A stretch of 64,000 nt of DNA from Epinephelus fuscoguttatus (Eukaryota > Chordata > Actinopteri > Perciformes > Serranidae), in the NCBI RefSeq assembly GCF_011397635.1, contig NC_064761.1, positions 43,550,143-43,614,142 on the forward strand. Reading direction: 5' to 3'. Shown in pieces: positions 1 to 10,687 of this stretch. The notes under the pieces are model-generated. The model worked only from the letters and a program-made list of their open reading frames with translations. It had not been told where the DNA came from and made no database searches. A program made the translations under genes and the position numbers. The first letter of the stretch is position 1. Each line of letters begins with the position of its first letter.

Positions 1-567
1 ACTAGCTTGTCTGCTAACCGAGTAGAAGTAGCTACTGCTAGGCAGCTCGGGGAGTGCTACCACCAAGCAACGCAGCTGTAACACAGACAGCAGTGTAGCC
101 AAGTTTGCCGCTAGGTTAACAAGCTAACGTCTTTACAGCTGCGGGGTTACAGTTATTTCACTGGGCGACGCTGCTGGTTTGAGGCCTAACTGGCTTTAAC
201 AGGAGGTTATTGTGTCGCATTAGCTTTAGGTAACATGATAACATTAGCAGTGCCGAGCAGCAAGTTAGCTGCACATAGCTAGCTTTGATGTCTGAGAAGT
301 TAGCACACATTCATAGTAAGTAGTTAACGTTTGCCTCGTAACAATCACACAGCGTTAGCTAACGTTAACTGGTGTCGGTAGGTAAAACGAGGTTACTACC
401 CTTAACTTAAACATGCTAAGTAAGTTAACGTTAACAGACTATATTATCTTTGTCACCTCTTTGTGAACGCTACAGTCAAAACTACACTGCGTCTATTTCA
501 TAATATTGAACAGTTTGCGAGTTGTTGGAGCTCTCCTTTAGGTTACTATAAATGGCATTAACGTTAC

Positions 568-631
568 CTCTTCTCCGGGGAGTCGATGCTGCCAAATGTC
601 CGTCAACAGATGGGTTTTCCGCCGCCAACAT
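568..631 (-). CDS. Possible first coding exon of an unidentified minus-strand gene (partial)
   Basis: The minus strand has an ATG at 631-629 with a G at -3, followed by 21 open codons beginning MLAAENPSVDGHL and ending in an Arg-rich TPRRR. It stops at a good donor (AGAG/GTAACG) at 568/567. The frame stays open upstream of the ATG to about 765 but has no other ATG. The surrounding DNA is CpG-containing and has CCAAT boxes, as expected near a promoter. If real, the gene continues off the left edge. I do not recognise the protein. Twenty-one codons is too short to separate from chance, so this is a weak call. Confidence 0.2.
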
Positions 632-709
632 CCCAACCACTGAGCCGGGGCTTCTCTCGTTAGCGATATTCTCCGGTAAAACAACGGTGCAGGTCGCGTA
701 AACTCCCAA

Positions 710-1215
710 GAGTTCCCCCGTTAACAGACGAAACAGTGCGCTGCTATTTAAACGACATGTACTTCTAATTTATTTCACATAAAACATGACGCTTTCTCTT
801 CCAGCAGCTCCCACATACTCCCCGCTGCCTGCCTCGCGCTCCCCAGTCGAATTGGCGGGAGTGTGTCACTTGCGTCAGTGGCCGCCGCTGATTGGCCGCT
901 GACAAGTTACTCTCGCTGGTGGAGGCGCTTGTTTTGTGCATCTGCGTTGCACGTTCAGTCGCTGTTTCGTGTTGTGTAGTGCTCTGGGACATTTGTAACA
1001 GCGCTAGTAGAGTTTAAAATGCGGCGATATACTTAGATTGTCCCACAGAAAGACGGGATTGTGTCAGTTTACTTTATTTAGTGGTTTAAATGTGGTTGTC
1101 TTTTCTTTAATAAGCATACTATCAACTCTGTTCGGGACAGCCCGTGCTACAAACCGAGAGATGTCACGTGCACCTCACAGGAAGCGCTTTCTGCCGAATG
1201 TGATTGGCCGCGGAG
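710..1215. promoter_or_regulatory. CpG-containing promoter-like stretch with CCAAT boxes
   Basis: Two GATTGGCCGC blocks (near 889 and 1202) are reverse-orientation CCAAT boxes. The stretch has more CpG and GC than the AT-rich DNA that follows. It lies just upstream of the tentative minus-strand exon at 568-631, so it could be that gene's promoter. No transcription start can be fixed from sequence alone. Confidence 0.25.
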
Positions 1216-1648
1216 TTTGACTTTCAGAAGTCAGGGTTGCCATGTTGTGTGTTAGAGAAATGAAAGAAAGGAGTCGGAAAAAATACACGAGAGAGTGCAC
1301 AAGCATTGTTTCAGTCTCTATCCTCCCGAGATCCTGCGACCTTATACATGGACATTGGTTCTCCTGTACCATATACTTAATTCTGCTTAACTCAGACCTG
1401 TTGTCCTCGTCTGTCGACAATTGTTGTGCCATGTAGTGGTAGAAAGTATGGCAGCACATTGATGCTAAACTGAGAAAAAAAGATCAGAATCAGGAAATAA
1501 CGTGGAAAGTTTTTTTTCATGTTATTACAAAACAAAGTATCCCATAAAAAACATGACAAATATGTTACAACAAGAAACTTTTCATATTTTAACCTGATAC
1601 TGTTTTGTTTTGTTTTTTGGCATCAGTATTCTGCCTTAAGTTAGACCA

Positions 1649-2186
1649 GTGCTGTGTCTCAAATCGCGTACTTCTGTACTTACACTAAATATTTTGAGTG
1701 TGTTCACACTGAGAAGTATGGAAAAATGCAGTGCACTACTAGTACCCGGATGGTGCACTCAAAACGGTCAAGAAGTTGAGTGCGGAAGTATGGACACTTC
1801 TCGTCCTCAATGGTCGCCATCTTGGCTACGTAGCAGAAGGGGAGGGACCACTTTTCAAATTTGAAATGGCCGAATGTGAACGTCGCTGCATTGTACAAAT
1901 ACATGTTTTATTCACTAAGCACCACTATACTGTTGTCGGATATAAGCCAGCAGTATGTTTATTGGGTTAATTTAGCAGTCTGTAATGATTTGGTACCACG
2001 AACGATAACGCGAATGCTAATGCTGCTTTGCTAACTACCTAAGTTGCGGTCATCATTTCCGGTGAGTGCACAACGGCCATGGGTGGTTAGAGACAACATT
2101 ATCCTGTCAAAATTTGCGCACTACGCCAATAAGTACATAGTGCACATAGTATACTAATGAAAGTACGTGATTTGAGACACAGCACA
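1649..2186. mobile_element. Non-autonomous DNA transposon (MITE) with terminal inverted repeats
   Basis: The left end GTGCTGTGTCTCAAATC is repeated in inverted orientation at the right end (about 2170-2186), and inversion continues for several bases further in (CGTACTT / AAGTACG). The interior has no transposase. Target-site duplication is not clear, so the superfamily is left open. Short open frames inside overlap both strands and are not genes. Confidence 0.6.
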
Positions 2187-2634
2187 CACTAATCTGTAGA
2201 AACAAGATGGCAGCCATCTCTGTCAAGTCAGTCTGCAGCTGATCCCAACATAAAAGTGGTCCAAAAGGTCCAAAACCTGATCACATTTTATAGTTGAACC
2301 TTTTATAATGTTTAGTGTTTGTAGTTACGGCAACAAATTTGACCAACTATAGCAACAGTGACAAGCTAAGATGCTGTTAATGAAGACGTTTGAGGACGTT
2401 GGGACTTTATCATTGTTTCATTTCAGGACGATAATAAACATAAATCACAAAGCTTTTAGATACGTTGCATTATTTGTAATTTAGTTTTGGCACAGTCATG
2501 TTCAGGCATTGAAATGAAATAAATTTATAATTTATATGACACTTATGACTATTAAAAAAAATAAACCCGATGTCCTCTTTTTTTTCCTTTCAAAAACAAC
2601 TTCCTGTCCCAAGACAATGTTTAGTTTTTTTTTC

Positions 2635-2639
<5 letters not shown>

Positions 2640-2687
<48 letters not shown>

Positions 2688-2705
2688 TGTGTGTGTGTAC
2701 ATATA

Positions 2706-2736
<31 letters not shown>

Positions 2737-2737
2737 G
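2640..2737. repeat. Compound microsatellite (AC)n(TG)n(TA)n
   Basis: An uninterrupted CA run passes directly into a TG run and then a TA run. AC followed by GT is self-complementary, so the array can form a hairpin. Open frames here reading Thr-His repeats are artefacts. Confidence 0.9.
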
Positions 2738-2904
2738 GGGCATTCTACCAATTTTGTGCAAAGTGCTGTCCCTTACCAAAAAAAAACAACAAAAATAATA
2801 AAATTGAGTATTCAGACATAGATATTTACAAAGATTACTCTACTCTATTATATTCTGCTCTACTCTGCTCTACTTTGCTCTATTCTACTATACTCTGCTC
2901 CACT

Positions 2905-3460
2905 ATACTCTTATTTATTTATTTATTTGTTTATTTAACAGGGACAGTGCACAGCTCTCAGCCATACCAGAGTTAGCTACTAGCTAATTTTCATCTGTAG
3001 TCCCTGAGCAGGAACAGAAAACATATAGTGTTATGACAGAAATCTAACACTATAGTATAAAACAAACAAGCACACATGAATACAAACAAATATAAAAACG
3101 TCGTCACAGCCATGATTTTATCTTGGATCTTCTCCACTCCACTCTGCTCTGCCCTCTCAAAAATTAAATTGTTTTATTGACCACAAAACATTTGTCTTTG
3201 TCTTTGTAATATTCCCACCATAAGGCATACATTTGAGGAAACATGATGCAACCTTAAAAACAGAATAATGGTCACTACCGAAACAGTGCAGTCACTACCG
3301 AAACACTGGGTGTTTTGTAAAAAATAAAGTATACTGAGTTATCAACTAAAGTATTATGATGCTAATCGGTTACATTTATGTTCTGTTTCATCAATTAATC
3401 AGAATCAGAATCAGAATCAGAAATACTTTATTGATCCCCGAGGGGAAATTGTTTAAACTA
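2905..3460. repeat. Dispersed teleost repeat remnants
   Basis: The segment from about 2925 (TTAACAGGGACAGTGCACA) resembles a common fish interspersed repeat. At 3400-3455 an (ATCAGA)n-like run precedes a TACTTTATTGATCCC block often seen as the 3' end of fish retroposons. No coding potential is seen. The family names are from memory of such repeats and are not verified. Confidence 0.35.
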
Positions 3461-5511
3461 TTATTAACTCTGAAATCAATCTGATCAGTGTTATGCATTG
3501 TACAAAGAAAGATTGCATTTAGATTTTGAAGAATTCTATAATTTGAACTTCCAAATTTGTTAAAATATTAATTTTTATAGATTTAATTGTGAAAACCTTC
3601 AGTCAAAATTTGTAAAAAATTAAATCTTTAAGCAAGGGAAGGAACAAGCATAACAGGTTGATATTTTTTTGTATAATATAATACTATATGTTTCTTAGTT
3701 AGTGACAAATTTTGGGAGAGGAAAAACATTCCAAAATAGTCTGAAAATACAATATAAACATTTACAGTCATTTTACTAGATATGTGACCTTTACATATGG
3801 TACAATATATATAGGGACAAAGTTTGGAAATAAAACATACAAAATTTCGAAATATTTCCAGCCTAACTTTGCACACATTCGGTAGAATGCCCCATATATA
3901 TATATATTTATCAGGTCCTTTTCATCCCGAACAGCTAGGAGAAATTAAACATGCATACTAAACAAAAACTGGGGTCTCAGGAGGTTAAAGGTACTTTAAT
4001 GGAATAATGAGGATAATCTATACAAAAACAAATCACTGTTTTATCGTTGTTGGTTTGACAACAGAAGTTTGTTGGTTGGTCAGTTGGTAAACCAATTTGT
4101 TATGTTTCTGTTATATTCAGAGTTTCTTCAGAAATGTATGACACCAGTCACACCAAAAGAATATGCTATTATTTTTCATGCTGTCCCCACGGTTTCTCTT
4201 CAGTTTTTAAAAAACTGTGACCTTACGGAAATGAACATTATTAGCTCTAAGCATGTTTTTATTGGAAATATTGATTTTCTGAATAAACTGTGCAGTAACA
4301 GACACATCAGATATACTAAGATTATACATGTGCTTTTTGTAATTCAGACAGAGAAACATTATTTCAGTTGTTTGATCATTCAGGTTTATTTTGGACAGAT
4401 ATGTAAGACATTATAAATGGGAAAATTGGCATTATTACACAGATTAATGTATTTGATGTGATGTTATATTTTGTGTTCTATCAGATGGATGGTAATATTA
4501 CCTATAATATTCAGCTTCTGGTCATGGTCTGACTCCAGAGCCATCTTTGTTTGGCGTATTGTTGAACTCAAGCAGTATGGCACCTTGTTTAAACATGTGA
4601 AGAACAAAAAAAGCTACAGAGACTTTAAGGATGTACATTTTTTTAAACTCTGAAAGGATTTAATAAAAATGAGCTTTTAATACCTCTGACATGAAGTTTT
4701 TTCTTGTATGAAAATTGTTGTAAAGCTCTTTGCTATAAATAAAGTGTTTTGAAATTTAAAAAAGACTGTTTACTCAACAATACATAACTCAGTGGTGCAT
4801 GACGTACCTGAAACCCACATGAGAGTAAAAGTACAGCTATCTTACCAGAAAAGGACTTAGGTCAAATTTAAAGTCATCTGTTAGAATATTACTTGAGTAA
4901 AAGTCTTTAAGTATCTGATATTTACTGTACTTAAATATTGAAAAAAGAACAACTGAATGCTGTTGATAAAAAAAAAAAAAAGATAGTGGTCAGAATTTTG
5001 AGCTTTATAAAGTTTACTTCTTTATGAAATGTACACCACCACCACCAACAAAACTAAACAGTCATAGAGAAGAGAAATGCACACAGGTCATATTCAGAAA
5101 CTCTGCCTTTAAACAAGCCGTCAGGATTTCTGTGAATTTATGATGTCACAATTTCACTGCATAGACAACTAGAAACAAACATTCTGACTGGGTCCTAATG
5201 GGTGCATTTGGAAATACTCACTCTGACTGTCGGAGCACACTCTGGCACAAACTGGACCATTCATGAATTCAGAGCGCTGCTGGAATGTTGTGTTCGGTCA
5301 TTCAGAGCATGGCACTCTCTGAGCAGCAGAGCGCCGAGCAGAGTTAACATGAGATTAATTTAATCGTTTGTTAATTTATGTAGAAATCAAACACTCTGTT
5401 ACTTCAAACAACAGGGCTTTCATTTTAGTGTGCAGCATCAGAGTGGATTTGCAAATGCACCCTTTCTATTTCATGTTGGAATGTTTTGCAGTTTGCTGCA
5501 TTTTTTGGACA

Positions 5512-5907
5512 ATGAGCAAAGGTATGTTTGAAGAAAAGGGAGCAGAATTTCATAAAAGACACACCTGTCCAACTGTTAAACATGGAGGTGGTTCGATCAT
5601 GTTTTGGGCTTGTGTTGCAGCCAGTGGCACGGGGAACATTTCACAGGTAGAGTGACGAGTGGATTAAATGAAATTCCAGCAAATCCTGGAAACAAACATC
5701 ACAGCATCTGTAAAAAAGCTGCGGATGGTGAGTGGATGGCCTCTACAACAGGACAATGATCCTAAACACACCCCAAGCATCATTAAAGATCTGTGGACAG
5801 AGCTCAAAGAGCAGAGCATGAAGACAGCCCAAGAATCTCACAGAGCTAGAAGCCTTCTGCAGGAGGAATGGGTGAAAATCCTCCAAACAAGAACTGAAAG
5901 ACTCTGA
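5512..5907 (+). pseudogene. Tc1/mariner-type transposase remnant
   Basis: Two adjoining reading frames keep family hallmarks. The first, to 5655, has a KHGGGSIMFW segment followed by AASGTGN, which in Tc1-like transposases surrounds the first catalytic Asp. The second, 5668-5907, has a Lys-rich stretch and QQDNDPKHT, the signature holding the second Asp of the DDE triad. The join is broken by a stop and a frame shift near 5655. The N-terminal DNA-binding part and the third acidic residue are missing. The original enzyme cut and pasted its own element in the nucleus. This copy is dead. It lies in the intergenic DNA upstream of scamp4. Confidence 0.75.
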
Positions 5908-7200
5908 GCTGGATACAGAAATAGCGTGTTTCTGCTTCGTGCATTGAGTCCTTTATCAAGCAGAAGTGACGACTCTCCACTGACCAATCAGACTGCAGGG
6001 TTTCTAGCTCCACCTTTTAGTACCAGATCTGTGTGCTAGGTACCCCAACAGAGGGGGGACCAAACATGGGCACGCTAAGGAACACTTCTGTTGGGACCAT
6101 CCACAACTTTTTGCAGTGGAAAGGGAAAAAAGCATACTGAGCTGAATCGTTCCGTACTGCTTGGTGGAAATGGGGCTTTAGTGTGGCCTTACACAGTGCC
6201 GTGCACAGCCATTTTGTGGGGCAGGTGCTCAAGTGAAAAAAAGGGAACCCCTTCCACAAATAGTTTTCGTTCATGCAAGAAAAAAAAATTGTGTGTTCCT
6301 AGAATGTGCTCTGCTGAAACGTTTCTACGTGTCTGCTGGCACATGTCAGAAGTCCACATAGTACAGCTGTGCACAGTAATGAGCAGGGGAAAAGTCTGTC
6401 TCAGCTCACAGCAGGCAGTTGGTGGTCTATAGAGGTCAAGAGGGCAGGTGCCTGAGCACCATCTGGGGTCTATATGTGCACATGCCTGGTCTTAAAGGAT
6501 GGCAGGAGTCGACTTCTTAAACTTCCATGATGGTGTCGTGCCAGCCAAATGTTTGCAAATGTTGGTGTGCCTAATACGTTATCTTATATATTGATTTATG
6601 TGCAGGCTCTCTGTCTCAGAGAATATATCGTCCAGGCCTTGGCCGACCCCTCTCAGCTTGGTTGTGGCTGCAGTTTTGTCCATTTTTATGAACTTGTATA
6701 ATGTAGTGTTGGATATTTCTTGTCTTTATCTTAATATTTACTAGCCTACAGTGAATGTTTGTACATAAATGATTTGTTTTTGTGTGGTATGCAATGGACC
6801 TTTCCCTGTGTCCTCAATAAAGTCCTTCTTCTTCTTCTTATATTATGGTATACTTTTAGTATGTTATTTAGATGTCCCAAGACATTACAAAAATCCCTGA
6901 ATGATTACTCTTGGGTCAAACCACAGATTGACTATTTTTGTTATTTTGAAACTGGAAAAGAATTAAAAAGTAATCTTCCCTAAATTATTATAATAAACGT
7001 GTCATCCACACTTCATGCTTTTTGGAGATCAGTTCATCTTCTTCACATTAAACTAAATTCTGACCATGTGTGCCCAAACTTTTTCTTGTTACCAATTCAT
7101 CATCATACATTGAGACATTTAATAATGATAGACAGAGTTTAAAGAGAGAGCCCGCTCAGTAGCTCCAGATAATGACGGCCTGCCCTAACTGTTTACAGAT
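5908..7200. other. Intergenic DNA with repeat-like blocks
   Basis: At 6010-6200 there is a repeat-like block (GGTACC core, then GTTGGGACCATCCACAAC). The rest is AT-rich with scattered AATAAA and poly-T runs. I see no exon with matching splice sites. Confidence 0.3.
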
Positions 7201-7281
7201 TGCCTGATTTGCGTGGGTGGGATCCACCACCAACGGGCGTCATGTTGGAATCACGCGTTTCCCTTTTACCGCTCACATGAC

Positions 7282-7368
7282 TCCTGGGAGTTGTAGTTCT
7301 TTGCGCCCACAAGCGCGTTGAATTCAAACGCTTTAGAACTACAAAGGCTACAGTGTTGCGCATGCGCA
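7282..7368. promoter_or_regulatory. scamp4 promoter: ZNF143/Staf-like and NRF1 sites
   Basis: Positions 7282-7299 read CTGGGAGTTGTAGTTCT on the plus strand, the reverse of the ACTACAACTCCCAG core bound by ZNF143/Staf. Positions 7357-7368 are TGCGCATGCGCA, a perfect NRF1 palindrome. Both are typical of TATA-less housekeeping promoters. They lie just before the GC-richer block that ends in a splice donor at 7461/7462, which fits the start of scamp4. Confidence 0.55.
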
Positions 7369-7384
7369 GTGTGCTGGATGGGGT

Positions 7385-7461
7385 CGGAAAAAGCGCATCC
7401 TGAGTGAATCCCGGACCCCTGCAGTTGTCGACGGAAGCGCGAGGAGATAAACCTTATCCCG
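7385..7461 (+). other. scamp4: Probable non-coding first exon of scamp4
   Basis: Downstream of the NRF1 palindrome the sequence is CpG-containing and ends in CCCG/GTAATA, a usable donor at 7461. It has no ATG in frame with SCAMP. The next exon in the gene, carrying the start codon, begins after an acceptor at 10667. The 5' limit is a guess. Confidence 0.4.
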
Positions 7462-8264
7462 GTAATATTTACACATTTATTTAACGCTTCAGGTTGAGTC
7501 GCGAGCTTAAACAGCTGTTTGTTTCCTTATCAGCTGCGGGTCAGCTGTTTAAATGAGACAAAGGTTAGCGGCAGATAGAGACACTGAGCTCACCTCTGCC
7601 TCTGTACTGTCACTTAGCTGCAGAATAACGCGCTTTAGCTGCGACCTGCTGTGAACTGGCACATGAAGTGAACACCTGAGCAGCTCACACAGGTGTGGGC
7701 GCCACAACAAGCGGACAGTGACACGTTGCTGTGTTACAGCTAGTTAGGCTAACTGTTGGAGCAAAGTTGGACCGTGCAGAGAGCCACCGGGGTAACGTCA
7801 CTGACTCAGGCTGAAGCTTGACATTAGCATGTTAGATGTGATCAGTGTGTTTCAGTCATGGAGCAAAGACAGACCAGCATGAAGGAGGAAGATGTGTGAA
7901 GACAGGTAGTTTGAGACTTCAGGTAAAATGAGAGAGATAAGGTGTCACATCCTGGGTGCTTTGAATTGGAGCAGTCAGACATCAGACATGTTAATGCATT
8001 AGTGCTGTTTTAATTGTGAGATAACTGAGCTCAGCAGAGCAAAGATTAAATAATCACTGGTCCCAGGACTGGTAAAGGAAGTCATGTGTTCTGTTGACTT
8101 TCTCTTTCTGCTCAAACAAAAAGGGTGTAACAGAAACTGGTTGCAGGATGTTGCATTTGATCAACTGTTGGATGTGTAATCAGAAATATTTTCACAATAT
8201 ATCTCATATGGGAGAGGGTCCTGAGTGAGTATCTAACGCATTCAGGTTAAATGGGACAGTAAAT

Positions 8265-9750
8265 TAAAGGAGCAGTCCAGTATTTTGCACTTTGAGCCCA
8301 TGTCTGGGTTGTTCATGATGAAACAGAGTGGCTCAGACCAAAATAGTGACGACTGCTCCTTGTCAGAGAGTTTGTCTTTCCCCTGCCTGGCTTAACACTG
8401 CTGCCTATGGCCATGTGTGAACCTGTCCTCACACCACCCTGAACGTTCGTCTTCAAAGCCATGAATCTCACCGAGTGCTCAGTGGTGTTCGCTGATGTTC
8501 TGACGTAAAAATCAAAGCAAACTGTGGTTTCCATCCGTGTTTTTGCTCTTCATCTCAACTGTGGAACTATTTTTTTCAGCTGCCTCACACCCGTGTGTAA
8601 ACTTCCGCTTGATCGTTCCTTTGACCCTGAAGCGTTATACACTCCAGCCTACTTGATGGCAATAATGCTCCCTTACGTGGGTGTCGCCAACCGACAGGAA
8701 ACCATTGCAATGTAATGGGACACAGAAAAGAAGTAGAGATGTACCGATACCACTTTTTCCTTCCCGATACCGATTCCGATCCCTGAACCTTAGGTGTCTG
8801 CTGATACAGAGTATCGATCCGATACCAGCGCGTAAAATAAAAATGGACGGGATATGAATTGTTGTATGTCTCAACTCCTAAAACTCTGTGTAAAATATTA
8901 AGAAATAAATACGTAATAGTAGAATGAATGCCATAAAACTGTTTTTTATTATTATTATCCAGTGTTGACACAGATCAAGACACAGGTTAAAGTGCAGCCA
9001 CACAATTTAAGGCTACAGTAGAATGCTTTTTAAACTCCGCTTCGTTTCCGTTTCGTTTGCCTGTAGCGTGCGTATGCGTAATGACGTGAGGCATTACGTG
9101 GTATCGGATTGGTCATAGGCTGTACTCACCGATACCCGATACCGCATTTTAGGCAGTATCAGAGGCATTTCTGATACTGTTGTCGGTATCGGTACAACTC
9201 TAAGAAGAAGAAGGTTGGCGTTGTGTTCAAAGGCATCGTACTGCGAAGGTTGTTTACAAGCGAGTAATCCATTATGCAGTTGTTTAAACTTATTACAAAA
9301 CTTTTTCGTTGGTTCTCGTTCTTCCTCCTGGAGCGCACACAGCACTGTCGAGCAGCACTTTCGCTGAGCTCAAAGACTACAATGGCTACAATTCCGTTTC
9401 CGGTGGCGGATTACTACCAACAGACAATGAGGCTTCTATAGAAAACCAGTGGGTTAGACAAAAAGTCAAATAAATCATCATGGAAACCACAGTTTGCTTC
9501 TATTTCTATGTCAGAACATCAACGAACACCACTGAGCACTCGGTGAGTTTCGTGGCTTTGAAAACAAACGTTCAGGGTGGTGTGAGGACAGGTTCACACA
9601 TGGCCATAGGCAGCAGTGTTAAGGCAGGCAGGGGAAAGACAACTTCTCTGAAAATGAGCAGCCGTCACTATTCTGGTCTTAACCACTCTGTTTCATCATA
9701 AACAACCCAGAAATGGGGCTCAAAGTGCAAAATACCAGACTTCTCCTTTA
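8265..9750. mobile_element. Foldback element with long inverted arms, in scamp4 intron 1
   Basis: The left arm (about 8265-8533) and right arm (about 9480-9750) are inverted copies. Both ends read TAAAGGAG(C/A)AGTC and then ATTTTGCACTTTGAGCCC. TTAA sits at both outer boundaries and may be the target-site duplication. Because the arms are homologous, each contains a matching open frame beginning METTVCF, one per strand. This is a by-product of the inversion, not a gene. A second element (8734-9202) is inserted in the middle. Confidence 0.7.
8734..9202. mobile_element. hAT-type MITE nested in the foldback element
   Basis: The ends are TAGAGATGTACCGATACC and its inverted counterpart GGTATCGGTACAACTCTA. 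The 8-bp flanks AAAAGAAG and AGAAGAAG match at seven positions, as expected of a slightly decayed hAT target duplication. The interior has repeated CCGATACC-type motifs and no transposase. Confidence 0.7.
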
Positions 9751-9849
9751 AGCTAAAATGGGACATTTTTCTGAGGTCTTAGGCTGCTGAGAAACTGCGC
9801 CTGCTGAGGGCGACAATTTAATCTTGGGTGTGTTGTTACAAGAGACACT

Positions 9850-10171
9850 CAAGAGAGGATGGCAGAGGAGATACACGTACACCAATTCAACTGAGCTGGA
9901 CCGCAACAAAAAGATTCACAGGCTGAGATCGAAGCCAAAAAATCTCAGTTTATTCCAAACATCCGTGCACAACAAGAAGAGTTCTCATAGTGCAAAAAAT
10001 AATGAGAAAATGTGATTAAAAAACAACAACAGCAAACCTTTCAGTCCTTGACTATCATCAGTGCCACTCTGGGACATTTTTTGGCTTCGATCTCATCCTG
10101 TGAATCTTTTTTGTTGCTGTCCAGCTCAGTTGAATTGGTGTGTGTGTATTTTCTCTGCCATCCTCTCTTGA
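9850..10171. repeat. Inverted repeat with about 97-bp arms
   Basis: Arm 9850-9945 (AAGAGAGGATGGCAGAGGAG and onward) is mirrored by 10074-10171, with a roughly 130-bp spacer. The arms match well over their whole length. It probably derives from a foldback transposon. It lies in scamp4 intron 1, so it could form a hairpin in the pre-mRNA. Confidence 0.6.
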
Positions 10172-10687
10172 CATTTCTATGACACATGCACGTCCACTGA
10201 GAATATCGCACCAAGGAAATAGAAAGCATGGCAGAACATTTGGACCATCTTTTTAAAATGAATAGTCAGGTTACATTAATGATTTAATGAATTAACGACT
10301 GAACCGATAGATTGATGTAACCATTAAAAAAAGAAACAAACATGTCGGTCCCATTTAACCTGAACGTGTCATTGGAGTGAGGTCGGGGTCCTTGATGTGT
10401 TTGAAGGTCCAAAGTTTCTAAAGCATTTTACTTGGCAGCATGTTTTCTTTATAGAAACATTACAGACACACACCAGTTAAGGTAGTCTTTAGAATTTTAG
10501 GTGGCTTTCTTGATAATCCACCAAGAAGTGTCCCAAAACACCTGACTTCCCCCCAGTAACGAGACATGAAAATTGGTTTATGGAGAAACATTTCCTGACT
10601 GAAATATGATCAAAGTGTGATTGTTAAATGTTGTTTTTTTCCATTTCTGTATATTTTTATCATCCAGGAAAGAACTGGGATATCAAA

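Noticed and set aside
765-992. 75-codon minus-strand frame starting with a true ATG
   Set aside because: It ends at a stop inside CpG-containing promoter-like DNA, has no domain, and no donor links it to further exons.
2536-2976. 146-codon open frame over a microsatellite
   Set aside because: Made of repeated Thr-His and Tyr-Ile dipeptides produced by (CA)n and (TA)n tracts.
8313-8534. Open frame METTVCF on the minus strand, with a near-identical frame at 9480-9701 on the plus strand
   Set aside because: They are mirror images in the inverted arms of a foldback element, have no known domain and differ by substitutions without sign of coding constraint.
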